Both the position numbers and the translations under genes were made by a program. Under the pieces are notes generated by a model, which was not told the DNA's origin, ran no database searches, and was given only the letters and a program-made list of their open reading frames with translations. 64,000 nt of DNA from Schlesneria sp. (GTDB taxonomy: Bacteria; Planctomycetota; Planctomycetia; Planctomycetales; Planctomycetaceae). Below are positions 55,666-64,000 of this stretch, in pieces (the stretch's first letter is position 1; each line of letters begins with the position of its first letter). Location of the stretch: positions 175,051 through 239,050 of the forward strand of contig JAQGHU010000074.1 in the NCBI GenBank assembly GCA_028291515.1. The letters run 5' to 3'.

Positions 55666-57669
55666 TTAGTCGTCGTTACCGAACACGGGACATTCCGGCA
55701 GGCTGTCCAGAAACAGCTGGCCATATCGCTTCGTGCGAATCCGAGGATCGAGGATCGCCACGATTCCGGTATCCGTTTTGGATCGGATCAAGCGACCCAC
55801 TCCTTGCTTCAGTTTGATGATCGCTTCGGGAACCTGGTAGTCGAAGAACGGATTGCCGCCATTCGTGCGGATCGCTTCCAGCCGCGCCTCCAGCAGCGGA
55901 TGGTCGGGGACACTGAAAGGCAACTTGGCAATGATCACATTCTGGAGGGCGTCCCCCGGGACATCGACTCCTTGCCAGAAGCTGTCGGCACCAAACAGGA
56001 CTCCTGCGGGATCCTGTCGGAATTTTTCCAGCAACAGCGTGCGTGGCATATCAGACCCTTGCACATACAAACCGAAATTCTTCGAGACGAACCAGGGAGT
56101 CATTCGACGAGCAACGTCGCGCAGCATTTGATAGCTGGTAAATAGCACGAAGGCGTGACCTTGAGTCTCGGTCACATAGTGCTGGATCTGCCGGCAGACT
56201 GCGTTGAGATACTCGGCGGGCGCCTCTGTCGGGTCCGGCATTGCCTCAGGCAGAAACAGCTTCATCTGCTCGGCATAGTTGAAAGGACTACCAAGCTTCA
56301 GTTCCTTCGCCTTGGTGAGGCCAAGTCGCTGACGGATAAAGTCGAAGCTCTGCCGGCCGACGGCCAGCGTCGCACTCGTGAGGATGACGGTCCTGACTCG
56401 GCCGAACAATTCGTCGCGCAAGACAGGTGCCACGTCAACCGGGGCGGAAACAAGTCGCAATCGCTGCTGATGCTGCGGGCCGGTTGATTCAATCCAATAG
56501 ACCGACTCTCGTTCTGCCTGCTGCATCCAGGAGTTGAGTGAATTCGCGAGTCCAGAGCATCGATCCGCGGCAGCCGTGTATTCAATGCGTGCCTCGTCGC
56601 GCTCGATCGCTTTAGCCAACTCCATGATTCTCGCGGCCAACTCCTTCAGCGACGGCGAGACATCGTTGGGGACATCAGGCGGCCGACGAAGGCGACCGTT
56701 TTTGGATCCTAATTGTTGTCGCCATTCACTGAGCGAAGCGAATAAATCGCGATTGGCAAACCGGACACGATCCACGAGTTGTTCCGCCGCCGATTTCGCC
56801 TTGTACGACTCCATATCGGTCAGCGGCAACTTCGTCAGCAGCCCCTTTTGCGTTCGATCGTTATAGAGGCGATTCAACAGGTATTCCACCTGCCCGCCCG
56901 TCACCGACAGTCCCAGGTGATCGGCAGCGACTTGTTCGAGCGTATGCGCTTCATCGAACACAACCGCATCATAGTCAGGCAGGACGCTGGCCCCTTCTCG
57001 ACGCAGTGCGAGGTCGGCGAAGAACAAGGCGTGATTCACCACCAGCAGATCCGCGTTCCAGATGCGCCGCCGCGCGCGATAGTACAGGCAATCGTTGTAT
57101 GTGGGACACGACTTGCCCAGGCAGTTGCCGTGTTCGCTCTTCACTTCGTCCCAAACGGTCGACACCGGCTTGAAATTGATGTCCGATAGACTTCCATCAC
57201 CCGTGTGCCGCGACCACTCGACCAGTTGAGTTAACTGCTGCATTTCTTCCGGCTGCGCGAACAGGGCATTCGACCGATCGACTGCTCCCTTTAATCGACG
57301 CAGACTGACATAGTTGGATCGTCCTTTAACCAAGACGGCGGAGAATTCGACCGGCAGGACCGCATTCAAGAAGGGGATATCCTTCGCGATTAGCTGTTCC
57401 TGCAGGCTGATCGTATGGGTCGAAATGACGACCTTGCGGCGAGGTCCATTGCCACCCTGTCCTGCTGTGGCAGCCAGGATCGCAGGGACCAGGTAAGCGA
57501 AGCTTTTCCCCGTACCGGTTCCTGCTTCGACAACAAGATGCTCGCCCGCATCGATGGCATGCGCGACTGCTTCCGCCATCTCGAGTTGCTCTGGTCGCGA
57601 TTCGTAGCTTCCCAATCGGCGCGCAACGTGGCCGCCTTCTCCAAGCACTTGACGACTATCGAGCGACAC
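55666..57669 (-). CDS. dinG: DinG/Rad3-like ATP-dependent DNA helicase
   Basis: A 667-residue XPD/DinG-type 5'-3' helicase. Walker A EAGTGTGKSFAYLVPA, DEAH box AVVFDEAHTLEQVA, motif ILTSATLAVG and the C-terminal GAIV-like VGRLIRSKTDTGIVAILDPR are clear. An iron-sulfur region is expected before the DEAH box: HGNCLGKSCPTYNDCLYYRARR supplies three Cys, but at the place of the first Cys (GRSNYVSLRR) there is Ser, so the fourth ligand is missing. The GTG at 57669 (AGAGG upstream) is preferred over the GTG at 57693, which overlaps the phosphatase stop. Cotranscribed with the upstream phosphatase. Role probably in repair or R-loop removal. Confidence 0.88.
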   Translation of the reverse strand: MSLDSRQVLGEGGHVARRLGSYESRPEQLEMAEAVAHAIDAGEHLVVEAGTGTGKSFAYLVPAILAATAGQGGNGPRRKVVISTHTISLQEQLIAKDIPFLNAVLPVEFSAVLVKGRSNYVSLRRLKGAVDRSNALFAQPEEMQQLTQLVEWSRHTGDGSLSDINFKPVSTVWDEVKSEHGNCLGKSCPTYNDCLYYRARRRIWNADLLVVNHALFFADLALRREGASVLPDYDAVVFDEAHTLEQVAADHLGLSVTGGQVEYLLNRLYNDRTQKGLLTKLPLTDMESYKAKSAAEQLVDRVRFANRDLFASLSEWRQQLGSKNGRLRRPPDVPNDVSPSLKELAARIMELAKAIERDEARIEYTAAADRCSGLANSLNSWMQQAERESVYWIESTGPQHQQRLRLVSAPVDVAPVLRDELFGRVRTVILTSATLAVGRQSFDFIRQRLGLTKAKELKLGSPFNYAEQMKLFLPEAMPDPTEAPAEYLNAVCRQIQHYVTETQGHAFVLFTSYQMLRDVARRMTPWFVSKNFGLYVQGSDMPRTLLLEKFRQDPAGVLFGADSFWQGVDVPGDALQNVIIAKLPFSVPDHPLLEARLEAIRTNGGNPFFDYQVPEAIIKLKQGVGRLIRSKTDTGIVAILDPRIRTKRYGQLFLDSLPECPVFGNDD

Positions 57670-57682
57670 CGAGACCTCTTGA

Positions 57683-59425
57683 CTATGAGACACACTGCAC
57701 GGCAGTGACACAGATGTCGTCTCGTTGCGACGATGAACCACAGAATTCTTCGACGGACTCGACCAACTGTTCCACCATGGTATCGATATCGCCCGTGGAA
57801 GATGCAATCGCTTTTTGAAGACGAACTTTACCGTACATCTCTTCCTTGGCGTCCATCGCTTCGGTGATACCATCGGTGTAAAACACCAGTGATTCGCCTG
57901 GCGTCAGAGACAGAGTCATCTCGTTGAACTTTTGCTCGGGAAGGACTCCCAACGGCAAGCCCGAGGCATCCATTCCGACCCGCGTGACCTGACCGTCGGC
58001 AGTACGATGGATTGGCGGAAGATGTCCCGCGTTGGCAATACAGACTGTTTTTGACTTCGGGTCGACGACTGCGAAGACCAGTGTGATCAGGCGGAAGCCT
58101 AGACCACTGCCACTGATCTCGGCATTCAACTCAGTCATCGCCAATCCGGGAGAAGTCGCGCTGAGCAAATGATAGCGCGCCGAAGCATGCAATCGAGCCA
58201 TCAAGAGTGCCGCAGAGACTCCCTTGCCCGCAACATCCCCAATCGCCATCGCGAGGCGTCCATCAGGCAACCGCACATAATCGAAGTAGTCACCACCAAC
58301 TTCAAATGCCGATTTGTAGTAGTCGGCAAACTTGAAACCTTCGATCTGCGGTGAGACGCTGGGCAAAAAGCCCTGCTGAACCTGCGCGGCAAACGCCATG
58401 TCGCGTTCCACCTCGCGTTGCCGCACAATCGTGTCATGCAATGTCGCATATTCCACAGCCAACGCGGCCTGTGCGGTGACGTTGACGAGCAAGTCCAAGT
58501 CATCATACGTGAAGGGATTCGACGCCTCAAATGTGCTGAGCTGAATGACTCCCAGCGCTGACCCGTCAGTCCCCAGCAATGGAGCGCACATCAATGATCG
58601 CAATCTGAGATCGGTCAAGCTTTCGCTGCTGCGAAAGCGACGATCCCCCATGACATCGGCACTGAGAATGGCCTGCGTCTGATCCATTGCCTGACGGACA
58701 ACGGTCATGCTGATCGGAACATCTTCTTCATCATTCGCGGCCAGACATTGCGACGCATGCACATTCAACCGGTTGGTATCGGGATCTTTCAGCAACACAA
58801 ATCCCGCGTCGGCCTGATTGAAAATCTTAAACAGTGACTTCAACGTGACCGAGAGTACTTGTTCCAGATCCAGGACCCGGCCGAGTGCGGAGCTGATTTC
58901 GAGGATCGCACGCAGTTTGACTTCAGGTCGCACGTTCAGCCGAAGGCCGCGCCCTGTCGAACTGGCTTCCAATGCGGACAGGACGGAAGAACCTTCCGTT
59001 TGACTGCCCGGAACAACATGTTGCGGGCCCGATGGCTTTTGATCATCGTCCGCATCGTCGATCGTGCCCGAACCCGGGGGAGCAGAGTTACTCCCGATGA
59101 AGACCTTCTTGCGGCTGACGAGCGGTTCCCGATCGATCTGCGTCAAAAACTGAAACGTATGATCGCAGACTCGAATCGCGTCTCCGTCGTTCAATTCGGT
59201 CCTTGTCGAGATCCTGGCGCCATTGACTTCGGTGCCATTCCGACTGCGGAGATCTTCGATAAAGAAAGTACCATCTTCGCCGACGAGTTGAGCGTGATGG
59301 CGGCTTACGGCGCCGTCGTCCAGCACGATTTGGGACGAGGGATGACGCCCTAAGATTGTCCCATCGGCGATCAACGGGATGATCTGCCCGGCTGATGGTC
59401 CCTTAGTGACTTTGAGAAATGCCAC
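57683..59425 (-). CDS. FHA-GAF-SpoIIE phosphatase (PP2C family)
   Basis: A 580-residue signalling protein. Order: FHA domain at residues 1-95 with LGRHPSSQIVLDDGAVSRHHAQLV and RSRNGTEVNG (phosphothreonine-binding), a disordered linker to about 190, a GAF domain (ILEISSALGRVLDLEQVLSVT through NVTAQAALAVEYATLHD), then a PPM/SpoIIE phosphatase (QVQQGFLPSVSPQIEGF, GGDYFDYVRLPDGRLAMAIGDVAGKGVSAAL, VFYTDGITEAM, QRDDICVTAV). Metal ligands GDVAGKG and TDG are present, so it should be an active Ser/Thr phosphatase reading phosphothreonine targets. GTG at 59425 (GGAAA upstream); upstream DinG-like gene is coupled downstream. Confidence 0.9.
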   Translation of the reverse strand: MAFLKVTKGPSAGQIIPLIADGTILGRHPSSQIVLDDGAVSRHHAQLVGEDGTFFIEDLRSRNGTEVNGARISTRTELNDGDAIRVCDHTFQFLTQIDREPLVSRKKVFIGSNSAPPGSGTIDDADDDQKPSGPQHVVPGSQTEGSSVLSALEASSTGRGLRLNVRPEVKLRAILEISSALGRVLDLEQVLSVTLKSLFKIFNQADAGFVLLKDPDTNRLNVHASQCLAANDEEDVPISMTVVRQAMDQTQAILSADVMGDRRFRSSESLTDLRLRSLMCAPLLGTDGSALGVIQLSTFEASNPFTYDDLDLLVNVTAQAALAVEYATLHDTIVRQREVERDMAFAAQVQQGFLPSVSPQIEGFKFADYYKSAFEVGGDYFDYVRLPDGRLAMAIGDVAGKGVSAALLMARLHASARYHLLSATSPGLAMTELNAEISGSGLGFRLITLVFAVVDPKSKTVCIANAGHLPPIHRTADGQVTRVGMDASGLPLGVLPEQKFNEMTLSLTPGESLVFYTDGITEAMDAKEEMYGKVRLQKAIASSTGDIDTMVEQLVESVEEFCGSSSQRDDICVTAVQCVS

Positions 59426-59660
59426 GATGACGGTTTCCGCAAATACGAACAGGACATGGAGACATGCGACGTCATTCGGGGGTAAAACACGCAGGTTTCC
59501 AGATGCTAGCGGATCAGGGATCGCGCAGCAATTGGGAACTTGATTTGTCCGCAATGACCCATTCCAAGTCAAAGACCGTCAATTGGTGCTCGAACTACAC
59601 AGTTCTCAAACACGAAAACCGTCGCTCCCTTGGCTCCCTAGATGGGCCAGAAGGTCTCGA

Positions 59661-60008
59661 TCACCCGACTACTTTTTCGTAGGTGGCCTGATCGAATCCA
59701 ACGATCATCGTCTTGCCAATCTTCAACGTGGGAGCCCGTAATTTGCCGCTGGGACCAATGAGCAGTCCGAGCAGAGTTTCGTCGTCGGGGCGTTCTGATT
59801 TCAGGTTGATATGAATCACTTTCGTCCCGCGGGTGACGTAGAGATCATTGACCTGCCCCACCAACTTCAGTGCGTCGGCTTCGACGAGCGGTGTCTTGCG
59901 AGCGTCTTCCTGCGCCGTGATCCCAATTCGATGCTCTTCCAAGAACGCCGCGGTCTTGCCGCAGGTCTTGCACCCGTTGCGGTGATAGCTCCAATCCACC
60001 TGAATCAT
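59661..60008 (-). CDS. ArsC/Spx-like thioredoxin-fold protein
   Basis: A 115-residue protein of the arsenate reductase/Spx family by pattern: the CxxC start NGCKTCGKTAAFLEEHRIG, TPLVEADALKLVGQ, LLGLLIGPSGKLRAPTLKIG and the end TMIVGFDQATYEKVV. True ArsC has a single active-site Cys; here there are two, nearer Spx or ArsC-like thiol oxidoreductases. Activity on arsenate is unproven. It is alone between the phosphatase gene and the M24 peptidase. Confidence 0.8.
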   Translation of the reverse strand: MIQVDWSYHRNGCKTCGKTAAFLEEHRIGITAQEDARKTPLVEADALKLVGQVNDLYVTRGTKVIHINLKSERPDDETLLGLLIGPSGKLRAPTLKIGKTMIVGFDQATYEKVVG

Positions 60009-60083
60009 CCACGAAATCCTTAATCTATCTACACAGTCCTGGTATCAAACCGGCCGATTACTTGCATCCGCTTGATCTGACTC

Positions 60084-61262
60084 TCAAGTCAACGAGATCA
60101 CGTGATTGCTCAAGCGTTCGTAACCGGCATCCGTGATGAGGTAGTTATGCTCGATACGGATGCCGCCGATTCCTTCGACGTAGAGTCCCGGTTCGAGCGT
60201 GACGACATCGCCCGCCAGCAGGACATCGTCGCTTTCTGGAACCAGGATCGGAGCTTCCGGGTGAGCTAACCCGATCCCGTGGCCAGCATGATGGGCGAAC
60301 TTGTCAGCCAAACCTGCTTCCAGAATCGGTTGGTTGACCGCATGGAACACGTCGCGGGCTTTGTTGCCAGCCTTTAGCACCGTCTCTCCGTTTCGTTGCG
60401 CGGCGGAAACCAAATCGTACAGCCGTTGCTGCCCCTCGGTCGGCTTGCTTACTGTCAGGCAGTTCGTGAAGTCAGACCGATAACCATCCAGAACGACCGA
60501 GTAATCCAAGGTGAACATGTCGCCAGCATGAAGAGCATACCCAGTGGGCAAGCCACCCACCTTTGGATGCGCTGCATTGGCCGCTCGGAAGTCGCCGTAG
60601 ATCAGACCTGGTCGACCCGCCGCTGCCAGGGCAGCATTTTGCACTTCGCGGAAGATCTCGAACTCCGTAATTCCCGGACGCATGATTTCGCGAAGTCGAA
60701 TCATCCCTGCTTCGCCAGCACGCATGCACTCCTTCAGCAGAGCAATCTCGTCTGGATGTTTTTGACGGCGCAAGGTTCGAAGCGTTGTCCCGAGATCGAT
60801 CGCACCGGTGCTATCGGTGTCACCCGCTTCGCGGCGAACCGAATGACGCTCGTGATCGAGTCCTAAGACTTCGAATGCACCGATCGGTAGCCATTCCGCT
60901 TCGACGGCACCATTACGGTCGGCCAGTCGCTTGGAAATCAACTCTGATGCGACCAGCAGTGCGTGATCGCGATTGATCACGGAGTGATGGTGGTCGTACC
61001 ACTTGACCATGACTTCGTCGTCAATGAACGGCTCTCCGGCGCGCGATCGCAGAGTGAAGTTATCACCCAACAAGGTCGCTTTGCCGTCGCGTTCCAGCAG
61101 CAACCAAGCTCGTTCACCAGCCGAAAACGTCAGCGGGTGAACGAGGAAGTTTGACAGATAGAGCACATGCCTTGGATCGGCAATCAATAACCATTCGCAA
61201 TCGTCGGGAACAGCATTCCACAGCCGCGTTCGTCGTGCAAGACAACCTTCTTTGGTCAGCAT
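60084..61262 (-). CDS. M24-family peptidase (Xaa-Pro aminopeptidase-like)
   Basis: A 392-residue pita-bread metallopeptidase or related enzyme. The five metal ligands are visible: Asp in [20 protein letters not shown] (two Asp), His in [13 protein letters not shown], Glu in [12 protein letters not shown] and Glu in [15 protein letters not shown]. The N-terminal domain ([20 protein letters not shown]) is the usual substrate-cap. Xaa-Pro peptidases and creatinases share this fold; which it is cannot be told. The ATG at 61262 was chosen over 61283. It lies between the ArsC-like gene and trxB. Confidence 0.9.
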   Translation of the reverse strand: MLTKEGCLARRTRLWNAVPDDCEWLLIADPRHVLYLSNFLVHPLTFSAGERAWLLLERDGKATLLGDNFTLRSRAGEPFIDDEVMVKWYDHHHSVINRDHALLVASELISKRLADRNGAVEAEWLPIGAFEVLGLDHERHSVRREAGDTDSTGAIDLGTTLRTLRRQKHPDEIALLKECMRAGEAGMIRLREIMRPGITEFEIFREVQNAALAAAGRPGLIYGDFRAANAAHPKVGGLPTGYALHAGDMFTLDYSVVLDGYRSDFTNCLTVSKPTEGQQRLYDLVSAAQRNGETVLKAGNKARDVFHAVNQPILEAGLADKFAHHAGHGIGLAHPEAPILVPESDDVLLAGDVVTLEPGLYVEGIGGIRIEHNYLITDAGYERLSNHVISLT

Positions 61263-61330
61263 GGACTTGATGTTCCCGTTCAAAGGACGAGTGATGACTT
61301 CTTAGCAATCAACAGCAGTGGACGGAATTA

Positions 61331-62380
61331 TCAGTGAACGCCTTGGGCACCCAACCAGCGTTCAGCATCCAGTGCCGCCATACAGCCTGTCCCTGCCGAT
61401 GTGATTGCCTGTCTGTAGTAGCTATCGGCAACATCGCCCGCAGCGAAGACCCCTTCCACGCTGGTGTCGGTACGGAATGCCTTCGTGTAGACAATGTAAC
61501 CCTTGTCGTCTGTCTGCAGTTGTCCGTTCAGGAAGTTTGTGTTCGGCGTATGCCCGATCGCACAAAACATTCCCGAAGCGGCAACATCTTCCGTCACACC
61601 ACTCTTCAAATCTTTCAGCCGTACGCCGATCACGCCTAGCTTCTCATCGCCCAACACTTCCTCAACGCCTGTAAACCACTTCACGGTGATTTTTGGATTA
61701 TCCAACACGCGTTGAGCCATGATCTTGCTGGCTCGGAACTCACCACGACGATGCACCAAGTATACTGTTGAAGCGAACTTCGTCAGATAGGTGGCTTCTT
61801 CCATCGCGCTATCGCCGCCACCAACGACAACCAGCGGCTTGCTCTTGAATCGAGGGAGGCCACCATCGCAGACGGCACAAGCGGAGACACCAGCATTTTT
61901 GTACTTGTCTTCCGAAGGCAGTCCGAGGTAGTTCGCTCGCGCGCCAGTCGCGATAATTATCGAATGGGCCTCGGTCTGTATCCCATCCAGCGATTTCAGT
62001 TTGAACGGTCGTGAGGACAAGTCGACTTCAAGTATGTCGTCGGTGATGACTCGAGTGCCGAAATTCTTTGCCTGTTGACGCATCAAGTGCATCAGTCGCG
62101 GTCCGGTCAAAGCCGGGTCGTCAAACTCAGGCACCGCTGACAGACTTTCGGGAGGTAAGGCGGAAGAAAGGTATCCCTTCAAATCGCCGTGCGGAAATCC
62201 CGGATAATTCTCAACTTCGGTCGTGAGGTTCAACTGGCCAAGCGGCATTGTGCCCTGCTGGTAGTTTTCCTGAGTGAGTGCCCCTTCGAAAACGAGCGGT
62301 TCCAGATTTGCCCGTGCGGCGTAAATCGCGGCGGCCCAACCGGCTGGCCCCGATCCGATGATGACAACTCGCTCCGTCAC
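61331..62380 (-). CDS. trxB: thioredoxin reductase
   Basis: NADPH:thioredoxin reductase of 349 residues, cytoplasmic FAD flavoenzyme. FAD loop [39 protein letters not shown], active-site CAVCDGG (Cys pair), NADPH loop [19 protein letters not shown] and [26 protein letters not shown] are all typical. It carries an insertion of about 20 residues ([20 protein letters not shown]) after the first FAD segment compared with E. coli TrxB. The GTG at 62380 has AGGAG; the frame to 62395 is less likely. It keeps thioredoxin reduced for stress defence and ribonucleotide reductase. Confidence 0.95.
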   Translation of the reverse strand: MTERVVIIGSGPAGWAAAIYAARANLEPLVFEGALTQENYQQGTMPLGQLNLTTEVENYPGFPHGDLKGYLSSALPPESLSAVPEFDDPALTGPRLMHLMRQQAKNFGTRVITDDILEVDLSSRPFKLKSLDGIQTEAHSIIIATGARANYLGLPSEDKYKNAGVSACAVCDGGLPRFKSKPLVVVGGGDSAMEEATYLTKFASTVYLVHRRGEFRASKIMAQRVLDNPKITVKWFTGVEEVLGDEKLGVIGVRLKDLKSGVTEDVAASGMFCAIGHTPNTNFLNGQLQTDDKGYIVYTKAFRTDTSVEGVFAAGDVADSYYRQAITSAGTGCMAALDAERWLGAQGVH

Positions 62381-62517
62381 GCCACTGCTCCTCAATTGCA
62401 GAGAAAAACATCAATTTCACATCGTTATCCGACGCGGAACGATACCCGCCTTAAGGTGTTCGGGCAACTGTCGTCAGTCTGAAACGGTCTGCGGCCAGCT
62501 GATTTGCCGCGTCCGAT

Positions 62518-63000
62518 TCACGCCGACGGAAGCTGGATCCGCCGTGGGACAACTAGTCTGGCAAACAAGATCTGCAGCACCTCGCTCGCCTGGTTCTTCG
62601 TCTCGCTGCGAATCGTGGCGAGGCCTCGATCTGGCCGCGAACGTGACGGCCGCATTTCAACCACCTCGGTCTCGACCTGCAGGATGTAGCCGGGCCGCGT
62701 CGGCCGAGGCCAGGTCAATTCGCCCCCGGCCCCGACCATTCCCCCTTCAATGGATAGTCCGCTGTCGATGAGAAGCCGCATCGTCATCGCTGCGGTGTGC
62801 CATCCGCTGGCGACCAACCCCTGGAAGAGTGTTTCTTTCGCAGCTTCGGGGTCGGTGTGAAACGGTTGCGGGTCAAACTGTTTGGCGAAGGCGATGATCT
62901 CGTCCTGCTCGACCAGCCGCGTCCCGCTTGTAAACCGCTGGCCGACATAAAGATCCTCGTATACGAACGGCGGGCTCGCCTGAGGTGAATTCGGCTCCAT
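62518..63000 (-). CDS. MaoC-like acyl dehydratase
   Basis: A 160-residue hot-dog-fold protein. The MaoC pattern is clear: VGQRFTSGTRLVEQDEIIAFAKQFDPQPFHTDPEAA at residues 16-51, the active-site FDPQPFHTD segment (His), then GLVASGWHTAAMTMRL and WPRPTRPGYILQVETEV. It probably hydrates 2-enoyl-CoA esters or acts as a small acyl-CoA thioesterase-like protein. Encoded alone; ATG at 63000. Confidence 0.9.
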   Translation of the reverse strand: MEPNSPQASPPFVYEDLYVGQRFTSGTRLVEQDEIIAFAKQFDPQPFHTDPEAAKETLFQGLVASGWHTAAMTMRLLIDSGLSIEGGMVGAGGELTWPRPTRPGYILQVETEVVEMRPSRSRPDRGLATIRSETKNQASEVLQILFARLVVPRRIQLPSA

Positions 63001-63115
63001 TCGAAAAACTCCAGATCTGACTGAAAGATGCCTAAGACATTTCGCCTTTACTAATCGTGCCGCACGGCAATATTATCAGGTCTGACCGAAACGGGCTCAT
63101 CATCAGGAGTAAGCC

Positions 63116-63604
63116 ATGAGATCAAGCTTGTACATCTCGTTCGCAACCGTCTTGTTCAACGTTGCGGTCGGAACCGCTGAGGATGAGACGCCCAAGCCCG
63201 AGCTAAAAGTCGCGTTGCAGGCGGTCCAACGTTCCCTCGATAAATTGGCTCCAGCAGCCAAAGTCGAATTCGATGGGAGCGAGACGGTCAAAATCATGCA
63301 CTTGCCTCAGACCTTCAAGATTCACGGCGTTTCGAAAGGAGGGGAGGTAGCTCTCGAGGCCCACGACGAGATCGGTCCCAGTGCGCGGGGATTCATCCTG
63401 ACATTGCACGTGCAACCCAAGGGGGAGGTCAATCAGGCCGTCACTCCGCAGACCCTTCGTCGTCCCTATTGGATGACGGATCTTGATGTGACGCCAATCG
63501 CAAAATCGGACCAGCAAATCTATTGGGGACTTTCTTACGGAGCCCGAACGGATGCCAAATTACTGGAAGATCTTCGAGTTCGCTTGCGAGGATTGAAGGA
63601 CTAG
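63116..63604 (+). CDS. secreted hypothetical protein
   Basis: A 162-residue protein of unknown function. The start (MRSSLYISFATVLFNVAVGTAE) is a likely Sec signal. The mature part is soluble with mixed strands (GGEVALEAHDEIGPSARGFI, LTLHVQPKG) and helices (LKVALQAVQRSLDKLA near the N-terminus, DAKLLEDLRVRLRGL at the end). I do not recognise a family. It lies alone, just upstream of the repeat-rich end of the window. Confidence 0.7.
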   Translation: MRSSLYISFATVLFNVAVGTAEDETPKPELKVALQAVQRSLDKLAPAAKVEFDGSETVKIMHLPQTFKIHGVSKGGEVALEAHDEIGPSARGFILTLHVQPKGEVNQAVTPQTLRRPYWMTDLDVTPIAKSDQQIYWGLSYGARTDAKLLEDLRVRLRGLKD

Positions 63605-63716
63605 GCTGAGGGCGAAGGGCAAGTGACGGTGAGGGAGAGTACTCAGTGCGAAGTATCATGGCTGCATGACACAACCTTTCGGCGAATACGATCTCGGAGC
63701 AATTGAATAACACACC

Positions 63717-63737
63717 CCACCGAGTTTATCTCGGTGG
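63717..63737. terminator. hairpin near right edge
   Basis: CCACCGAG-TTTAT-CTCGGTGG, an 8-bp perfect stem with a 5-nt loop, about 110 nt after the secreted protein gene. No T-run follows on either strand; it may be a terminator or part of the repeat-rich region. Confidence 0.4.
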
Positions 63738-63893
63738 AAGTGGGCCTTTGCACTATTCAAACCGGCGGTTGGTGACGTAGTGCAGAAGCCCGTATCCATC
63801 GAGGCAAGCTCGAAGGGGTCAGGAGTCGGCTTCGTCAAATCCAACAATCTCGACATCAACTAGCCACATCTGGCCTGGAAGTTCCGACTGCAT

Positions 63894-64000
63894 GACACAA
63901 CCTCCCGGTGTCGTCCGACACAACCTCCCGGTGTCGTCCGACACAACCTCCCGGTGTCGTCCGACACAACCTCCCGGTGTCGTCCGACACAACCTCCCGG
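63894..64000. repeat. 23-bp tandem repeat array (truncated by window end)
   Basis: Four identical full copies of the unit GACACAACCTCCCGGTGTCGTCC (63894-63916, 63917-63939, 63940-63962, 63963-63985) and a fifth partial copy (63986-64000) run head to tail without spacers. Each junction GTGTCG-TC-CGACAC is a small palindrome. The array continues past the edge, so its full length is unknown. No spacers: not a CRISPR array. Confidence 0.9.

Larger units (their letters stand above)
63605..64000. other. repeat-bearing terminal region
   Basis: A 396-nt gene-free stretch at the right edge. It holds a perfect 8-bp hairpin CCACCGAG-TTTAT-CTCGGTGG at 63717-63737, two related 20-mers starting ATGACACAACCT at 63666 and 63892, and the 23-bp tandem array. 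Short open frames here (for instance a 14-codon frame at 63666) are not accepted as genes. Confidence 0.5.

Noticed and set aside
63894..64000. CRISPR array at the right edge
   Set aside because: The 23-bp units are identical and directly adjacent with no spacers, and no cas genes are in the window.

Overview
The window is about 64 kb of ordinary, gene-dense bacterial chromosome, most likely from a planctomycete (order Planctomycetales). This rests on gene content rather than a marker gene: two Tat-type DUF1501 proteins, a TIGR03067-type secreted protein, an inositol-3-phosphate synthase, several GroEL copies, many small secreted proteins of unknown function, and moderate-to-high GC with many dispersed palindromes. 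murE, murF, mraY and ftsW homologues are present, so the organism should make peptidoglycan; the DNPR motif of MurE points to meso-diaminopimelate.

Layout. 1-3.9 kb: small hypothetical proteins, inositol-3-phosphate synthase and a secreted VOC protein. 3.9-10.1 kb: a minus-strand chaperone cluster in transcription order groEL(1), groES, groEL(2), dnaJ, grpE, fmdB-like; dnaK is not here. 10.1-11.4 kb: gene-free. 11.4-14.1 kb: a Tat-exported sugar isomerase-like protein, a small hypothetical protein, a nested palindromic element, and a lipoprotein with an HEGGH metallopeptidase motif. 14.4-20.2 kb: a cut-down division/cell-wall cluster, murE-murF-(terminator)-mraY-(REP pair)-ftsW, with no murD or murG. 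20.3-28.7 kb: two DUF1501 proteins around an Asp-box protein, a glycosyltransferase, a tagaturonate epimerase and an aldo/keto reductase. 28.8-37.7 kb: an efflux locus (membrane fusion protein, two RND pumps) divergent from a TetR regulator, with a likely operator between them. 37.8-49.9 kb: mixed small enzymes (DUF72, two NmrA-like reductases, DoxX, cupin, ABC-F, M50 protease with a zinc-ribbon membrane partner, flavin reductase, SDR with a divergent TetR regulator, WrbA). 50.2 kb: tRNA-Pro(GGG). 50.6-63.6 kb: outer-membrane-like protein, short glmU, prs, PLP-homeostasis protein, EamA transporter, DinG-like helicase, FHA-GAF-PP2C phosphatase, ArsC-like protein, M24 peptidase, trxB, MaoC dehydratase and a secreted hypothetical protein. 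The last 110 bases are a 23-bp tandem repeat that runs off the window.

No prophage, insertion sequence, CRISPR array or obvious defence system was found. The most unusual signals are the nested palindrome at 12.86-13.08 kb, with compensatory changes in its hairpins; the 56-residue, two-hydrophobic-segment insertion in one RND pump; the lipoprotein metallopeptidase candidate; the M50/zinc-ribbon pair; and the 23-bp array at the right edge. All functions are read by eye from sequence motifs; no database search was run.
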